Assembly: GCA_030532575.1 (NCBI GenBank) | Contig: JAUNKV010000022.1 | Location: 1 to 48,708 of the forward strand | DNA: 48,708 nucleotides | Direction of reading: 5' to 3' | Origin: Propionibacteriaceae bacterium | GTDB lineage: Bacteria > Actinomycetota > Actinomycetes > Propionibacteriales > Propionibacteriaceae | Shown here: in pieces, positions 10,982 to 19,433 of the stretch | Position numbering within the stretch: the first letter of the stretch is position 1 | Layout of the letters: each line of letters starts with the position of its first letter | Translations under genes and position numbers: made by a program | The notes under the pieces: model-generated | Seen by the model: only the letters and a program-made list of their open reading frames with translations | Told to the model about the DNA's origin: nothing | Database searches by the model: none

Positions 10982-11809
10982 GTGGGTCCCGATCTCCTCA
11001 ATGAGGCTGCGCACCACCTCGGCGACGGCGGCATCGTTGAGACGGTCCTTCGTTGCCCCGGCGTAGCTCGGCTGGGGTGAGTCCACCGCGATGACGACGG
11101 CCAGGCCGTCGGGCAGGAGGTCGCGGTCATCGACCAGGGCCTCGCGCAGGGCGTCCTCGTGGCTGCCGCCGCCCCGGGTGCGATGCCGGTTGACGAAGCT
11201 CAGCAGCCGCGCGGGCCAGCGCGTGGCGCATCTCAGCGTGACCTCCACCGTGATGCCCGATGCCTCGTCATGGTGCCGGATGCGTACCGGCTCGTGGCGC
11301 ACCGGACCCATGCCCTCGCCCAGCGCGGCGACGCAGTCGGTGAGGCCCCCGGGGCTGTGCCACTGCTGCTCCAGCGACGGCGCGCGCAGCCGGATCGTCG
11401 CTCCCGGGTGGAGCCAGGCGAGCTCCTGCAGCCGGGAGACCAGACCCGGCACGTCGAAGGCGGTGAAGAAGGCCTCGTCCAGCTCGGCTTCGACCTCAGG
11501 TCCTGCCGGATCGCCCGCCACCCGCACCCGGGCCTTGTGGCTGAGCGCCAACAGCACCCCGAGGCCTCCCCACCCGCCGTCGAAGGACACCTGGTACAGC
11601 TGCTCGGGGTGGGGAAGTGGGCCGTCGTGGCGCACCGTCACCGCCAGCCCCGGGCCGAGCTCCACCTCGACGCACCCGGCCCCCACCCCCAGGGCCGGCT
11701 CCACCACCTGCTCCAGCACCAACCCCGTCGCCCCGGACTCCCCGACATACATCCCGGGCCTACGACGGATCAGGTCACGCTGCTTTGTCACCGTTTCATC
11801 CTGTTGCAT
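10961..11809 (-). CDS. GyrB-like ATPase/transducer paralog, lacking TOPRIM
   Basis: A 282-residue protein resembling only the N-terminal half of GyrB. RRRPGMYVGE (about 15-24) matches Gyr[23 protein letters not shown] stands at the [15 protein letters not shown] lid, GGGSHEDALREAL at [13 protein letters not shown], and SYAGATKDRLND at [11 protein letters not shown]. The Glu of [10 protein letters not shown] has a counterpart (LEQVVEPALG), but the Mg-binding Asn is replaced and DNGRGIP is eroded to HDGPLP. It has no TOPRIM or C-terminal domain, so it cannot be a gyrase subunit by itself. It lies 9 bases after DUF721, the usual site of gyrB. Confidence 0.75.
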   Translation of the reverse strand: MQQDETVTKQRDLIRRRPGMYVGESGATGLVLEQVVEPALGVGAGCVEVELGPGLAVTVRHDGPLPHPEQLYQVSFDGGWGGLGVLLALSHKARVRVAGDPAGPEVEAELDEAFFTAFDVPGLVSRLQELAWLHPGATIRLRAPSLEQQWHSPGGLTDCVAALGEGMGPVRHEPVRIRHHDEASGITVEVTLRCATRWPARLLSFVNRHRTRGGGSHEDALREALVDDRDLLPDGLAVVIAVDSPQPSYAGATKDRLNDAAVAEVVRSLIEEIGTHSAHGPA

Positions 11810-11818
11810 TCCCAGGAC

Positions 11819-12340
11819 TCACCCGTACGTGTCGCGAGGTCCTCGGCCCGGCACCGAGCGACGGCCCTTCTTCCAGCTGGGCGCGCGGGGACCCAGGAAC
11901 TCGATGCGCAGCACCGAGCGGTCGCCCAGCTCCCGGTTGAGGCGGGCCACCAGCGCACTCGCGTTGAACTTCATCGCCGAGGCCCAGGCCGTTGAGTCAC
12001 ACTGGACGGTGAGCACGCCGTCAAGGAACTGCACCGGTTGCGAGTGCTCGGCGTTGGCCTGACCGACGAGCCCCGCCCAGTCACGCAACACCATCGACAA
12101 CGACAGCTGCTTGCGCCAACCCCGTCGCTTGGCCACCCCCTCCAGCACCGAGCCGATCAGCTGCGGGTCGCGGTCGTCGGGATGGGCCCCGGAGCGCTGC
12201 TCGCCTGCGAAACGACGACGCTTGGGCACCTTCGGCGGCGGCGCGGCGGGGGCCTCGGGCAGCAGCGGCGAGGTGCGGGCCACCTGGTGCGCGATCTCCG
12301 CAGCCAGGTCCAGCCCCGTCGGGTCGTGGGACTCACTCAT
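11819..12340 (-). CDS. DUF721 (DciA-like) protein
   Basis: A 173-residue DUF721 protein. Residues 60-160 carry the conserved domain (LIGSVLEGVAKRRGWRKQLS; MVLRDWAGLVGQANAEHSQP; FLDGVLTVQCDSTAWASAM). The N-terminus is a Pro-rich variable region. DUF721/DciA proteins help load or operate the replicative helicase, and in Actinobacteria the gene normally follows recF directly. Here its ATG overlaps the vapC stop (ATGA), so it is now translationally coupled to an inserted toxin gene. Confidence 0.9.
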   Translation of the reverse strand: MSESHDPTGLDLAAEIAHQVARTSPLLPEAPAAPPPKVPKRRRFAGEQRSGAHPDDRDPQLIGSVLEGVAKRRGWRKQLSLSMVLRDWAGLVGQANAEHSQPVQFLDGVLTVQCDSTAWASAMKFNASALVARLNRELGDRSVLRIEFLGPRAPSWKKGRRSVPGRGPRDTYG

Positions 12341-12735
12341 GTCAGCCGTACCCTCCGCACATCGGTGTGGGTGAAGTCGTCGCCGACGAACAGCAGCGGC
12401 TCATCCAGATCAATGGCCAGCGCGTAGGAGAAACAATCTCCCATGTTCAACCGAGCAGGCGAGCCGGAACCCGGGCCGTAACGACGGTGCGCCATCCGGG
12501 CCAACCTCGCCTGCTGCACCGAGAGCGGGACGAGGATGATGCCGAAATCGTCGATCATCGCATCGAGTTCATGCTGGTTCTGCGCAGAAAGTCGACGATC
12601 CGCAACCACCCCCAACTCAACCCAAGTGGCAGCTGACATGTGGAGCCTGCTCGCAGAATTCAAATGCTCCCCAAGCTTCTGATACCCCAGTTCCTTCAGG
12701 GTCAACGCAATCATCACCGACGAGTCCACGATCAT
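12337..12735 (-). CDS. vapC: VapC-family PIN-domain toxin
   Basis: A 132-residue PIN nuclease. Acidic active-site candidates are Asp4 (MIVDSSVMIA), Glu40 (ATWVELGVV), Asp100 (NMGDCFSYALA) and Asp119/Asp120 (FVGDDF), in the order and spacing of VapC toxins, which cleave RNA such as initiator tRNA or rRNA. It overlaps the antitoxin stop by 4 bases (ATGA) and the DUF721 start by 4 bases. The module interrupts the recF-DUF721 pair, so it is probably an acquisition. Confidence 0.9.
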   Translation of the reverse strand: MIVDSSVMIALTLKELGYQKLGEHLNSASRLHMSAATWVELGVVADRRLSAQNQHELDAMIDDFGIILVPLSVQQARLARMAHRRYGPGSGSPARLNMGDCFSYALAIDLDEPLLFVGDDFTHTDVRRVRLT

Positions 12736-12989
12736 CGCGGCAACCCATCCTCGTCGTAAATCTCCTGATCGACGTTGCGCAGGGCCTCACGCTCCTCATC
12801 GGTCATGCTCGCGTGAATTCTGTCGATGGCAGCCATCACCCGCTCGTAGCGCTCCTGTCTGCGCTGCTCCTCGCTGTGGAGCAGCTCCTGCAGCGCCTTC
12901 TCGATCACCTCGACCTGGGTCGTGTTGAACCGGTCGGCTGCTTCACGGGCCAGGTCGCAGACTCGCTGATTCTTGATGTTGAGGGCCAT
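12732..12989 (-). CDS. vapB: VapB-family antitoxin
   Basis: An 85-residue antitoxin starting MALNIKNQRVCDLAREAADR, the typical N-terminal ribbon-helix-helix/PSK-type DNA-binding segment of VapB proteins. A charged helix (ELLHSEEQRRQERYERV) follows, then a toxin-binding tail ending YDEDGLPR. The last 34 codons are repeated almost exactly at the end of recF (13028-13138). It probably autoregulates the vapBC operon. The 38 bases before the start do not show a clear promoter. Confidence 0.88.
   Translation of the reverse strand: MALNIKNQRVCDLAREAADRFNTTQVEVIEKALQELLHSEEQRRQERYERVMAAIDRIHASMTDEEREALRNVDQEIYDEDGLPR
12740..12842 (-). repeat. Direct repeat, antitoxin copy
   Basis: About 103 bp nearly identical to 13036-13138, offset by 296 bases with only a few mismatches. 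It covers the vapB 3' end. The identical core runs through CTCCTGATCGACGTTGCGCA to GAATTCTGTCGATGGCAG. Confidence 0.9.
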
Positions 12990-13027
12990 GAAGAGATGTT
13001 ACACCTGCAGGAAAAATAGATACACCC

Positions 13028-14293
13028 TCAGCGGGGAAGCCCGTCCTCGTCGTAGATCTCCTGATCGACGTTGCGCAGGGCCTCACGCTCCTCATCGGTC
13101 ATGCTCGCGTGAATTCTGTCGATGGCAGCGATCACCCGGCGCTGCCGATCCTGCTGCAGCTCGACGGTGCCCGCCTCGACCCGGAACCGCCTGGCCGAGG
13201 GGAAGTCCGGGACATCGGCCCCGACGGCGGCGGTGATGAGCACCTGCTCGGCGTCGGCGATGGCCCCGGCCAGGCGTTGCCTGCGGTCGGTGTCCAGCTC
13301 GGCGAACACATCGTCGAGGACCAACACCGGCTCGGTGCCGTCGGAGCGCACCAGCTGGAACCCACCGAGCTTCAGCGCCAGCGCCAGCGACCACGACTCC
13401 CCGTGCGAGGCATAACCCTTCGCCGCCAGCTCCCCGATGCCGAGCTCGATGTCGTCGCGCTGCGGCCCGATCAGGGTCACCCCGCGGGCGATCTCGTCGC
13501 GCCGCCTGTCCTCCATCGCCGCCAGCAGCCGGGCCTCCAGCGTGCCGCGCACGTCATCGATGGGGATGCCCTGCAGGTTCAGGGAGGTCTTGTAGTGCGC
13601 AGTGATCGTGTTGTTCACCGGCGCGATGGTGCGGTAGGCACCGACGGCGTGGGGGAGCACGTCGGCCAGGGTGTCGAGCCGCGCGTGCAGCAGCTCCGCC
13701 CCGATCCTCGCCAACGCCTCGTTCCACGCCTGGAGCGTGATCTCCTCCTCGGGCTGGGCCTGTCTCAGCGACCGCCCGGACATCGCCTTGAGCAGGGAGT
13801 TTCGCTGCTTGAGAATCTTGTCCAGATCGGCCCGAACCCCGGCCATCCTGGGCCAGCGGGTGGTGACCAGGGTGTCCAGCCAGGCGCGACGATCAGCAGG
13901 GTCACCGCGCACGATGGCCAGGTCCATGGGCGAGAACACGACGGTGCGCAGCGCACCCACCAGGTCGCGGGGTCGCGGCAGGGGAGCCCGGTTCAGGCGA
14001 GCGACGTTGCTGCGGCCATGGGTGACCTCCAGCTCCAGCTGGATCAGACGCTCATCCTCACGGGAGGCCTGCACCGTGGCCCTGAGGATGGCGGACTCGG
14101 CCCCGGCCCGGATCAGCGGGACGGTACTGGACACGCGGTGGGAGGACATCGTGGAGAGGTATTCGACGGCCTCGACGAGGTTCGTCTTGCCCTGCCCGTT
14201 GGCGCCGACGAACACGTTGACCCCCGCCACCAGGTCCAGCTCGGTGGCGGCGTGGTTGCGGAAGTCGGTGAGCGACAGGTGAGTGACGAACAT
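13028..14293 (-). CDS. recF: DNA replication/repair protein RecF with VapB-derived C-terminal tail
   Basis: A 421-residue SMC-like ATPase that loads RecA at gaps. Walker A is GANGQGKTNLVEA (about 30-42). The ABC-like signature region is SHGESWSLALALKLGGF, and Walker B/D-loop is VLVLDDVFAELDTDRR. The ATG at 14291-14293 gives the canonical MFVTHLSLTDFRNH start. Family proteins usually end soon after the segment VPDFPSARRFRVEAGTVELQ. Here about 34 extra residues, from VIAAIDRIHASMTDEEREAL to DGLPR, copy the VapB tail. The ATPase core looks intact, so RecF is probably functional. Confidence 0.93.
   Translation of the reverse strand: MFVTHLSLTDFRNHAATELDLVAGVNVFVGANGQGKTNLVEAVEYLSTMSSHRVSSTVPLIRAGAESAILRATVQASREDERLIQLELEVTHGRSNVARLNRAPLPRPRDLVGALRTVVFSPMDLAIVRGDPADRRAWLDTLVTTRWPRMAGVRADLDKILKQRNSLLKAMSGRSLRQAQPEEEITLQAWNEALARIGAELLHARLDTLADVLPHAVGAYRTIAPVNNTITAHYKTSLNLQGIPIDDVRGTLEARLLAAMEDRRRDEIARGVTLIGPQRDDIELGIGELAAKGYASHGESWSLALALKLGGFQLVRSDGTEPVLVLDDVFAELDTDRRQRLAGAIADAEQVLITAAVGADVPDFPSARRFRVEAGTVELQQDRQRRVIAAIDRIHASMTDEEREALRNVDQEIYDEDGLPR
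13036..13138 (-). repeat. Direct repeat, recF copy
   Basis: Second copy of the vapB 3' end, fused in frame to the recF coding sequence so that recF uses the antitoxin's stop context. Identity ends at GATCACCCG on the recF side. The few substitutions (for example CCGTCC for CCATCC) show the duplication is recent. Confidence 0.9.
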
Positions 14294-14369
14294 CACCATC
14301 GATCCTAGATGACCCACCTGTCGGTGTTGAACCATCACTTCTCCGACGATTCAGCACCAGCCGGACCAA

Positions 14370-14407
14370 CCACTGTGGGCCGCAGGTTCACCTGCGGCCC
14401 ACAGTGG
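14370..14407 (-). terminator. Perfect 18-bp hairpin downstream of the small membrane protein gene
   Basis: CCACTGTGGGCCGCAGGT and its exact complement flank a 2-base loop. It sits 12 bases past the stop at 14419 and before recF. On the minus strand TTGGT follows, so it is likely a terminator separating dnaN/small membrane gene transcription from recF. Confidence 0.6.
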
Positions 14408-14418
14408 GAAGACTCAGC

Positions 14419-14634
14419 TCACTGCTGCGGCTGCTGGTACGGCGGCGGGGTCTCCTTGTTCCGGTTCGCCATGACGTTGCCGATCAGCAGCAGCACACCG
14501 ATGACACCGACGACGATGCCGATCCACGGCTGATAGGGATCTGCCCAGGCCAGCAGCTTGAACTGGATGTTGAACGTCGGCAGGATCAACGACCCGAAAC
14601 CGAGGATCATGAGCATGACACCAATGGAACCCAT
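14419..14634 (-). CDS. Small two-TM membrane protein
   Basis: A 71-residue protein starting MGSIGVMLMILGFGSLILPT. TM1 covers about 4-20 and TM2 about 38-53 (IGIVVGVIGVLLLIGNVMA), followed by a short polar tail NRNKETPPPYQQPQQ. AAGG lies a few bases before the ATG. It lies between dnaN and recF in the same orientation. Such small hydrophobic proteins are frequent in Actinobacteria; function unknown. Confidence 0.7.
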   Translation of the reverse strand: MGSIGVMLMILGFGSLILPTFNIQFKLLAWADPYQPWIGIVVGVIGVLLLIGNVMANRNKETPPPYQQPQQ

Positions 14635-14683
14635 CTTCTACCTTTCGTCAGATGCTTCTGCAACACCCTAACCCGACGTGGGG

Positions 14684-15844
14684 TCAGTCGGGCAAACGCA
14701 TCAGCATGATGACGTGTCGGTAGTCCAGCAGCTGGTCGCCGTCGATGCTGGCCAACCCGGTGATCAGGCACGGTTTGCCGGGTTCGGTGAAGGAGAAGTG
14801 GGCATAGGGGGCGTCCACGGCCCCGAGCGCATCCAGCAGGTAGTGCGGGTTGAACCCCGCCGCCGTGATGGACTGCTCGCTGCCGACGATGTCCACCTGT
14901 GCCTCGATGGCCTCGGAGGCATGTGCCTGATCCCCCGTCGCCGCCTCCAGCGCGATGTGATCCGACTCGATCATCATCCGAAGCGGGGTGTTGCGCTCCG
15001 CCACCAGCGACACGCGCTTGACCGCGGCCAGCAGTTCCGCCGTCGGCACCCTGACCGTCACGGTCCCCACCACGTCCATCAGGTGACGGACCTTCGGGAA
15101 GGCCTGGTTCAGCAGTCGAGTGGTGGCCTCACGACGACCCTTCGCGCCCTCACCGATGAAACCGACGAGCCCCTCACCCTCCGACTCTGTGGTGGACAGC
15201 GACACAGTGACGCTCTTGCCGGAGGTCAGCGACTTCGCGGTGTCGGCCAGCACCTTCCCCGGGACCAGCACCGCGCCCTCGATGTCAGGCGACGACGGCG
15301 CCCAGGTCAGTTCCTTCAACGCCATCCGGTAGCGGTCGGTGGCCAGCAGCGACAGCTGATCGCCGTTGATCTCCACCCGCACCCCGGTGAAGACGTTGAG
15401 CAGCTCGTCGCGTCCCGCCGCGATGACCACTTGGCTGACGGCCTTCTCGAAGACGTTGGCGTCCACCTCACCGGTCTGCGTCGGCATCTCGGGCAGGTTC
15501 GGGTACTCCTCGACAGGGAGGGTCTGCAGGTTGAATCGGGCCGAACCGCAGGTCAACTCCACCTGGGTGTGGTCGGCGACCATGTCCACCGGCTTGTTCG
15601 GCAGCTGCCGGGCGATCTCGTTGAGCAGTCGTCCCGAGACCAGCACCGTGCCCTCGTCGGTGACCTGGGAGGGCATCGTCACCTGCGCTGAGGTGGTGGA
15701 GTCGAAGCTCGACAAGGTCACCTCGTCGCCCTCGGCGGTGATGAGCAGCCCCGCAAGGATCGGTGCTGTGGGCCGGTTCGGGAGGCTGCGGGCCACCCAG
15801 GCAACAGCGTCGGCAAGAGCATCGCGCTCCACTCGGATCTTCAC
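14684..15844 (-). CDS. dnaN: DNA polymerase III beta clamp
   Basis: A 386-residue sliding clamp starting MKIRVERDALADAVAWVARS. Length and motifs match DnaN (LVSGRLLNEIARQLP, VFTGVRVEINGDQLSLLATD, NPHYLLDALGA). It tethers the replicative polymerase and is a landing site for repair factors. It normally follows dnaA directly; here an ABC transporter pair intervenes, although strand and order are kept. Confidence 0.97.
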   Translation of the reverse strand: MKIRVERDALADAVAWVARSLPNRPTAPILAGLLITAEGDEVTLSSFDSTTSAQVTMPSQVTDEGTVLVSGRLLNEIARQLPNKPVDMVADHTQVELTCGSARFNLQTLPVEEYPNLPEMPTQTGEVDANVFEKAVSQVVIAAGRDELLNVFTGVRVEINGDQLSLLATDRYRMALKELTWAPSSPDIEGAVLVPGKVLADTAKSLTSGKSVTVSLSTTESEGEGLVGFIGEGAKGRREATTRLLNQAFPKVRHLMDVVGTVTVRVPTAELLAAVKRVSLVAERNTPLRMMIESDHIALEAATGDQAHASEAIEAQVDIVGSEQSITAAGFNPHYLLDALGAVDAPYAHFSFTEPGKPCLITGLASIDGDQLLDYRHVIMLMRLPD

Positions 15845-15930
15845 GTCGTCCCCTTAATGTTCCCTCAAGTTCCTACCAGTCACCACGGCGTGGTCGCAGC
15901 CAATATACCGTTCCCGGGACCCTTGCGGCC

Positions 15931-18477
15931 TCACTCGGTCGCGATGGAGTCCAGGACGTTCATCCGCGCGGCCCTCCTGGCCGGCAGGATCGCGGCCAGC
16001 ACCCCGACGAAACCGGAGACCACCACGAAGATCACGAGCTCGCTCCACGGCACATCCAGCACCTCCAGGTCAGGGATGACACGCACCAGGGCGGTACCGA
16101 AGCCAACGCCGAGGATCACGCCGAGCACGGCCCCCAACAGCGCCACCGCGACAGCCTCCAACCGCACCATGAGCCGCAGCTGGGGTCGGGTCAGCCCGAC
16201 GGCGCGCAGCAGCCCGATCTCCCGCGTCCGTTCCAGCACCGACAGCCCCAACGTGTTGACGATGCCGAGCACCGAGATCACGATGGCCAGGGCGAGCAGC
16301 CCGTAGATGATGCCCAGCAGAGTGTTGAACCGTTCCAGCCGTTCCTTGGTGAACTCCTCGTTGTCCACCACCGAGACCAGCGGATGATCGGCGGTTGCAT
16401 CCCGCAGCTGCTGCTTCACGACGGCCAGATCGGTACCGTCGCTCACATCGACCTTCACCACACTGAACGACTGGGCGTCCCCGATCCGGGGGAAGGTCTG
16501 CTGGTTGGTGACCAGCTCCGCGATCCCACTCGGCGCGTCCTGGCCGTCGATGATGCCCGTGACCAGCAGCTCGACGGGGTTGCCGTCGATTCCGGGCACG
16601 GTGAACTTCTTGCCCATCGGCAGGTCGAGTTTCTGGGACAGCTCGTGATCGATCATCACCGATCCGGGGGTCTCCAGCAGCTCACCGGCCAGGATTTTCG
16701 TCGCGCTTCCCAGCGTCAGCCCCTCCGGGCTGGTTCCGGTAATCCCGTACGGATCGCCCTCACCGATGGAGATCGCCGACTGCGAGTAGGACCACACTGC
16801 CTGCACCCCGTCGATCTGTTCCAGCCGTTTCACGTCCACGCTGAAAGGCCGGTAGTTGACCGGGGTCATGAGAAAGTCGCCACGCTGGTCCTCGGCCAGG
16901 GTGGAGCGCATCGTCGCGGTGGCGGTGGCCGCGAGGATCGCGATGGTGCTGACCAGGGTGAGCCCGATCATGAGGGTGGCTGCGGTCGCGGCAGTGCGAC
17001 GGGGCTGCCGGTCCACGTTGAGGTTGGCCATCCGACCGACCTCACCGAACAGCGTCGAGTTGATCCTGCCTGCGACCCACAGGATCGGAGCGCCCAGCAC
17101 CGAGGCCGAGAGCACCGCCCCCATGAGCACCAGGATCGCCCCGCAGGCCACCCACCACAGCCGTTCAGGGATCGGGAAAAGCGCGCCACTGATGACGGCA
17201 GCGGCCCCGAGCTGGACCATCGCCAGGCCGAACCAGGCGGGCAGTCCGATCCCCTCGGGGGCGGTGGCTGCGGCCTGGATCATGGCCTCGATGGGACGGG
17301 TGCGGGAGGCACGGATGGCTGGGAGCAGGGCCGCGATGACCGTGACCACCAACGCCGTGCCGTAGCAGATGAGCACCATCTGCCAGGTCACTTGGGGTTG
17401 GGTGGTGCCCAGGTCGATGCCGAAGGTGTTCATCAGGGTGAGGATCAGCCAGGCCAACCCATAACCCGCAGCGATGCCGAGACTCGCCCCGATCAGCGCG
17501 ATGACGACGGCCTCCAGCAGCACTGCGGAACGCACCTGGGAACGCTTGGCCCCGAGCGCCCGGTACAGCGCCAGCTCCTTGCTGCGCTGCGAGACCAGGA
17601 TGGAGAAGGTGTTGAGGATGAGCAGGGAGGCCACCAGCAGGGCGATGCCGGCGAAGATCAGCAGGAAGGTGTTGATGAAGCCGAGCCCGACCTCCAGTTC
17701 AGCACGGATGTCCTCGGCCAGGCTGGGGCCGTCCTTCGCCTCGAAACCGTGGGGCAGCAGCGGTTGGATGTCCTTGGCCAACTGTGCCCGGTCCACGCCA
17801 GGATCGCTCTGCAGCCACACCCCGGTGTAGCCGTCAGCCCCGTTCAGGGCCATCTCCTGCATCGCGGGCAGGGTGAAGAACAGGTAGGCGGCCCCGGAGG
17901 TGGAGCCCTCGCCGTAGGTGGCGGTGCCCACCACCGTGAACTCCCGCATCCCGCCGCGAGGTGTGGCGATCTGGATGGCATCGCCCACTGCGTGGCCGGA
18001 TCGTTTGAGTGTTCCCGGGTCGAGGGCCACCTGGTCGTCGGCAGTTGGAGCGACGCCGTCGATCACCCTCATCCCGACCATCCCGTCCATGGCGGGGATG
18101 TCGTCGAAGTTGACGGCGATGCCCGGCGCACCACCGAGGGTGACCACGCGCCCGTCGCGGTCCATCGGGTAGACCGAGGGGTTGCTGACCAGTCCCGCGA
18201 CCCGCTTCACCCCTGGCGTGGTCCTGATCTGCTCGACGACGTCGGGTTGGAGCATCAGGGCATCGGGGCGTTGCCCGCTGCCCAGCTCGAATCCACCCTC
18301 GAGCAGGACGTTGACGTCCCCGACACTGGATTTGAGGATCTGTTCGTAGGCCGAGCCGAGCAGATTGGTGAACATCAACGACCCGGCCACGAAGGTGATG
18401 CCGAGCACGATGGACAGGGCGCTCATGAGCAGCCGGAGTTTCCGGCCGAGCAGGGACTTCCAGGCGGCACGCAGCAT
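15931..18477 (-). CDS. ABC transporter permease with two FtsX domains (MacB-like)
   Basis: An 848-residue permease, ATG at 18475-18477 chosen because GGAG lies 6 bases upstream; a GTG 6 bases earlier has no spacing. TM1 near the N-terminus (LMSALSIVLGITFVAGSLMF) is followed by a large extracytoplasmic MacB-PCD-like domain. A first FtsX block of three TMs (NTFLLIFAGIALLVASLLIL), a linker with TMs, a second periplasmic domain, and a second FtsX block (LLALAIVISVLGIVNTLGLS; EIGLLRAVGLTRPQLRLMV) complete it. Such transporters export lipoproteins, peptides or lipids, or transmit mechanical force. It is coupled to the ATPase gene. Confidence 0.9.
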   Translation of the reverse strand: MLRAAWKSLLGRKLRLLMSALSIVLGITFVAGSLMFTNLLGSAYEQILKSSVGDVNVLLEGGFELGSGQRPDALMLQPDVVEQIRTTPGVKRVAGLVSNPSVYPMDRDGRVVTLGGAPGIAVNFDDIPAMDGMVGMRVIDGVAPTADDQVALDPGTLKRSGHAVGDAIQIATPRGGMREFTVVGTATYGEGSTSGAAYLFFTLPAMQEMALNGADGYTGVWLQSDPGVDRAQLAKDIQPLLPHGFEAKDGPSLAEDIRAELEVGLGFINTFLLIFAGIALLVASLLILNTFSILVSQRSKELALYRALGAKRSQVRSAVLLEAVVIALIGASLGIAAGYGLAWLILTLMNTFGIDLGTTQPQVTWQMVLICYGTALVVTVIAALLPAIRASRTRPIEAMIQAAATAPEGIGLPAWFGLAMVQLGAAAVISGALFPIPERLWWVACGAILVLMGAVLSASVLGAPILWVAGRINSTLFGEVGRMANLNVDRQPRRTAATAATLMIGLTLVSTIAILAATATATMRSTLAEDQRGDFLMTPVNYRPFSVDVKRLEQIDGVQAVWSYSQSAISIGEGDPYGITGTSPEGLTLGSATKILAGELLETPGSVMIDHELSQKLDLPMGKKFTVPGIDGNPVELLVTGIIDGQDAPSGIAELVTNQQTFPRIGDAQSFSVVKVDVSDGTDLAVVKQQLRDATADHPLVSVVDNEEFTKERLERFNTLLGIIYGLLALAIVISVLGIVNTLGLSVLERTREIGLLRAVGLTRPQLRLMVRLEAVAVALLGAVLGVILGVGFGTALVRVIPDLEVLDVPWSELVIFVVVSGFVGVLAAILPARRAARMNVLDSIATE

Positions 18478-18479
18478 GG

Positions 18480-19379
18480 TCACTCCGTGATGGCTCGACG
18501 CGGGGCGCTCTGCTCCGCCTCCGTCTCGGGGTGGATCTCCCCCGACGGGCCAGGCTGCATCGAGCCGTCGCGGAACAACGGCTCACCGTCGATGCGAGGC
18601 TGTGGGGAGGTGGCGGGATCGTCGTCGTCAGTTGTGGTCTTCGGCGTTTCGTGACGGGGGTAGATGCGCGACATGGTGTGCATCACTTCCTCCGGGGTAC
18701 CGCCGCGCTGGTCCTCGACGATGCGGCCGTCGGAGAGGAAGACCAGGCGGTCGGCGTAGCTGGCGGCCACCGGGTCATGGGTGACCATGACGATCGTCTG
18801 GCTGAAGTGCTCCACGGAGCTGCGCAGGAAGCTCAGCACCTCGGCGGCCGAGGTGGAGTCCAGATTGCCGGTGGGTTCATCGGCGAACACGATGTCAGGG
18901 CGGTTCATCAGCGCGCGTGCGCAGGCCACGCGCTGCTGCTGGCCACCGGAGAGCTGGTGCGGTTTGTGGTTGAGGCGTTGCGTCAAACCGAGGATCTCAA
19001 CGATCTGGCCGAACCACCGCTTGTCGATCTTGCGTCCCGCGATGGTCAAGGGCAGCACGATGTTCTCGCGCGCGGTGAGGGTGGGGACCAGGTTGAAGGC
19101 CTGGAAGATGAAGCCGATGCGGTCACGACGCAGCATGGTCAGGTCCGTGTCGCTGAGGGTTGCGATGTTGACCTCCCCGATCTGGACGATGCCGGAGGTG
19201 GGGGAGTCGAGCCCGGCCAGCAGATGCATCAGCGTCGACTTGCCAGAGCCCGAAGGACCCATGATGGCGGTGAACTCTCCTGCCTGGACCTCGAAGTCGA
19301 CTCTGTCCAGTGCGACCACGGTGGCACTGCCCGTGCCGTAGGTCTTGTGGAGTTTGTCTGCTCTGGCTGCGATGGTCAC
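18480..19379 (-). CDS. ABC transporter ATP-binding protein (LolD/MacB type)
   Basis: A 299-residue ATPase from a GTG at 19377-19379 (VTIAARADKLHKTYGTGSAT); no clear ribosome site precedes it, so it may be leaderless, and an upstream ATG (19433) remains possible. Walker A is GPSGSGKST, the Q-loop lies in FIFQAFNLVPTLTARENI, the signature is LSGGQQQRVACARAL, Walker B is PDIVFADEPTGNLD, and the H-loop is MVTHD. An acidic C-terminal extension of about 55 residues (TTTDDDDPATS...) is unusual for the subfamily. Its stop immediately precedes the permease start. Confidence 0.9.
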   Translation of the reverse strand: MTIAARADKLHKTYGTGSATVVALDRVDFEVQAGEFTAIMGPSGSGKSTLMHLLAGLDSPTSGIVQIGEVNIATLSDTDLTMLRRDRIGFIFQAFNLVPTLTARENIVLPLTIAGRKIDKRWFGQIVEILGLTQRLNHKPHQLSGGQQQRVACARALMNRPDIVFADEPTGNLDSTSAAEVLSFLRSSVEHFSQTIVMVTHDPVAASYADRLVFLSDGRIVEDQRGGTPEEVMHTMSRIYPRHETPKTTTDDDDPATSPQPRIDGEPLFRDGSMQPGPSGEIHPETEAEQSAPRRAITE

Positions 19380-19433
19380 GGGAGCCAAGCTACCAGCGCC
19401 GACCGACACAACTGGACTAGGCCTGCGATGCAC

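Noticed and set aside
15763-18654. 963-residue plus-strand open frame opposite the ABC permease
   Set aside because: Composition (His, Gln, Arg, Asp rich) is typical of a shadow frame; the permease on the other strand has clear TM and FtsX features.
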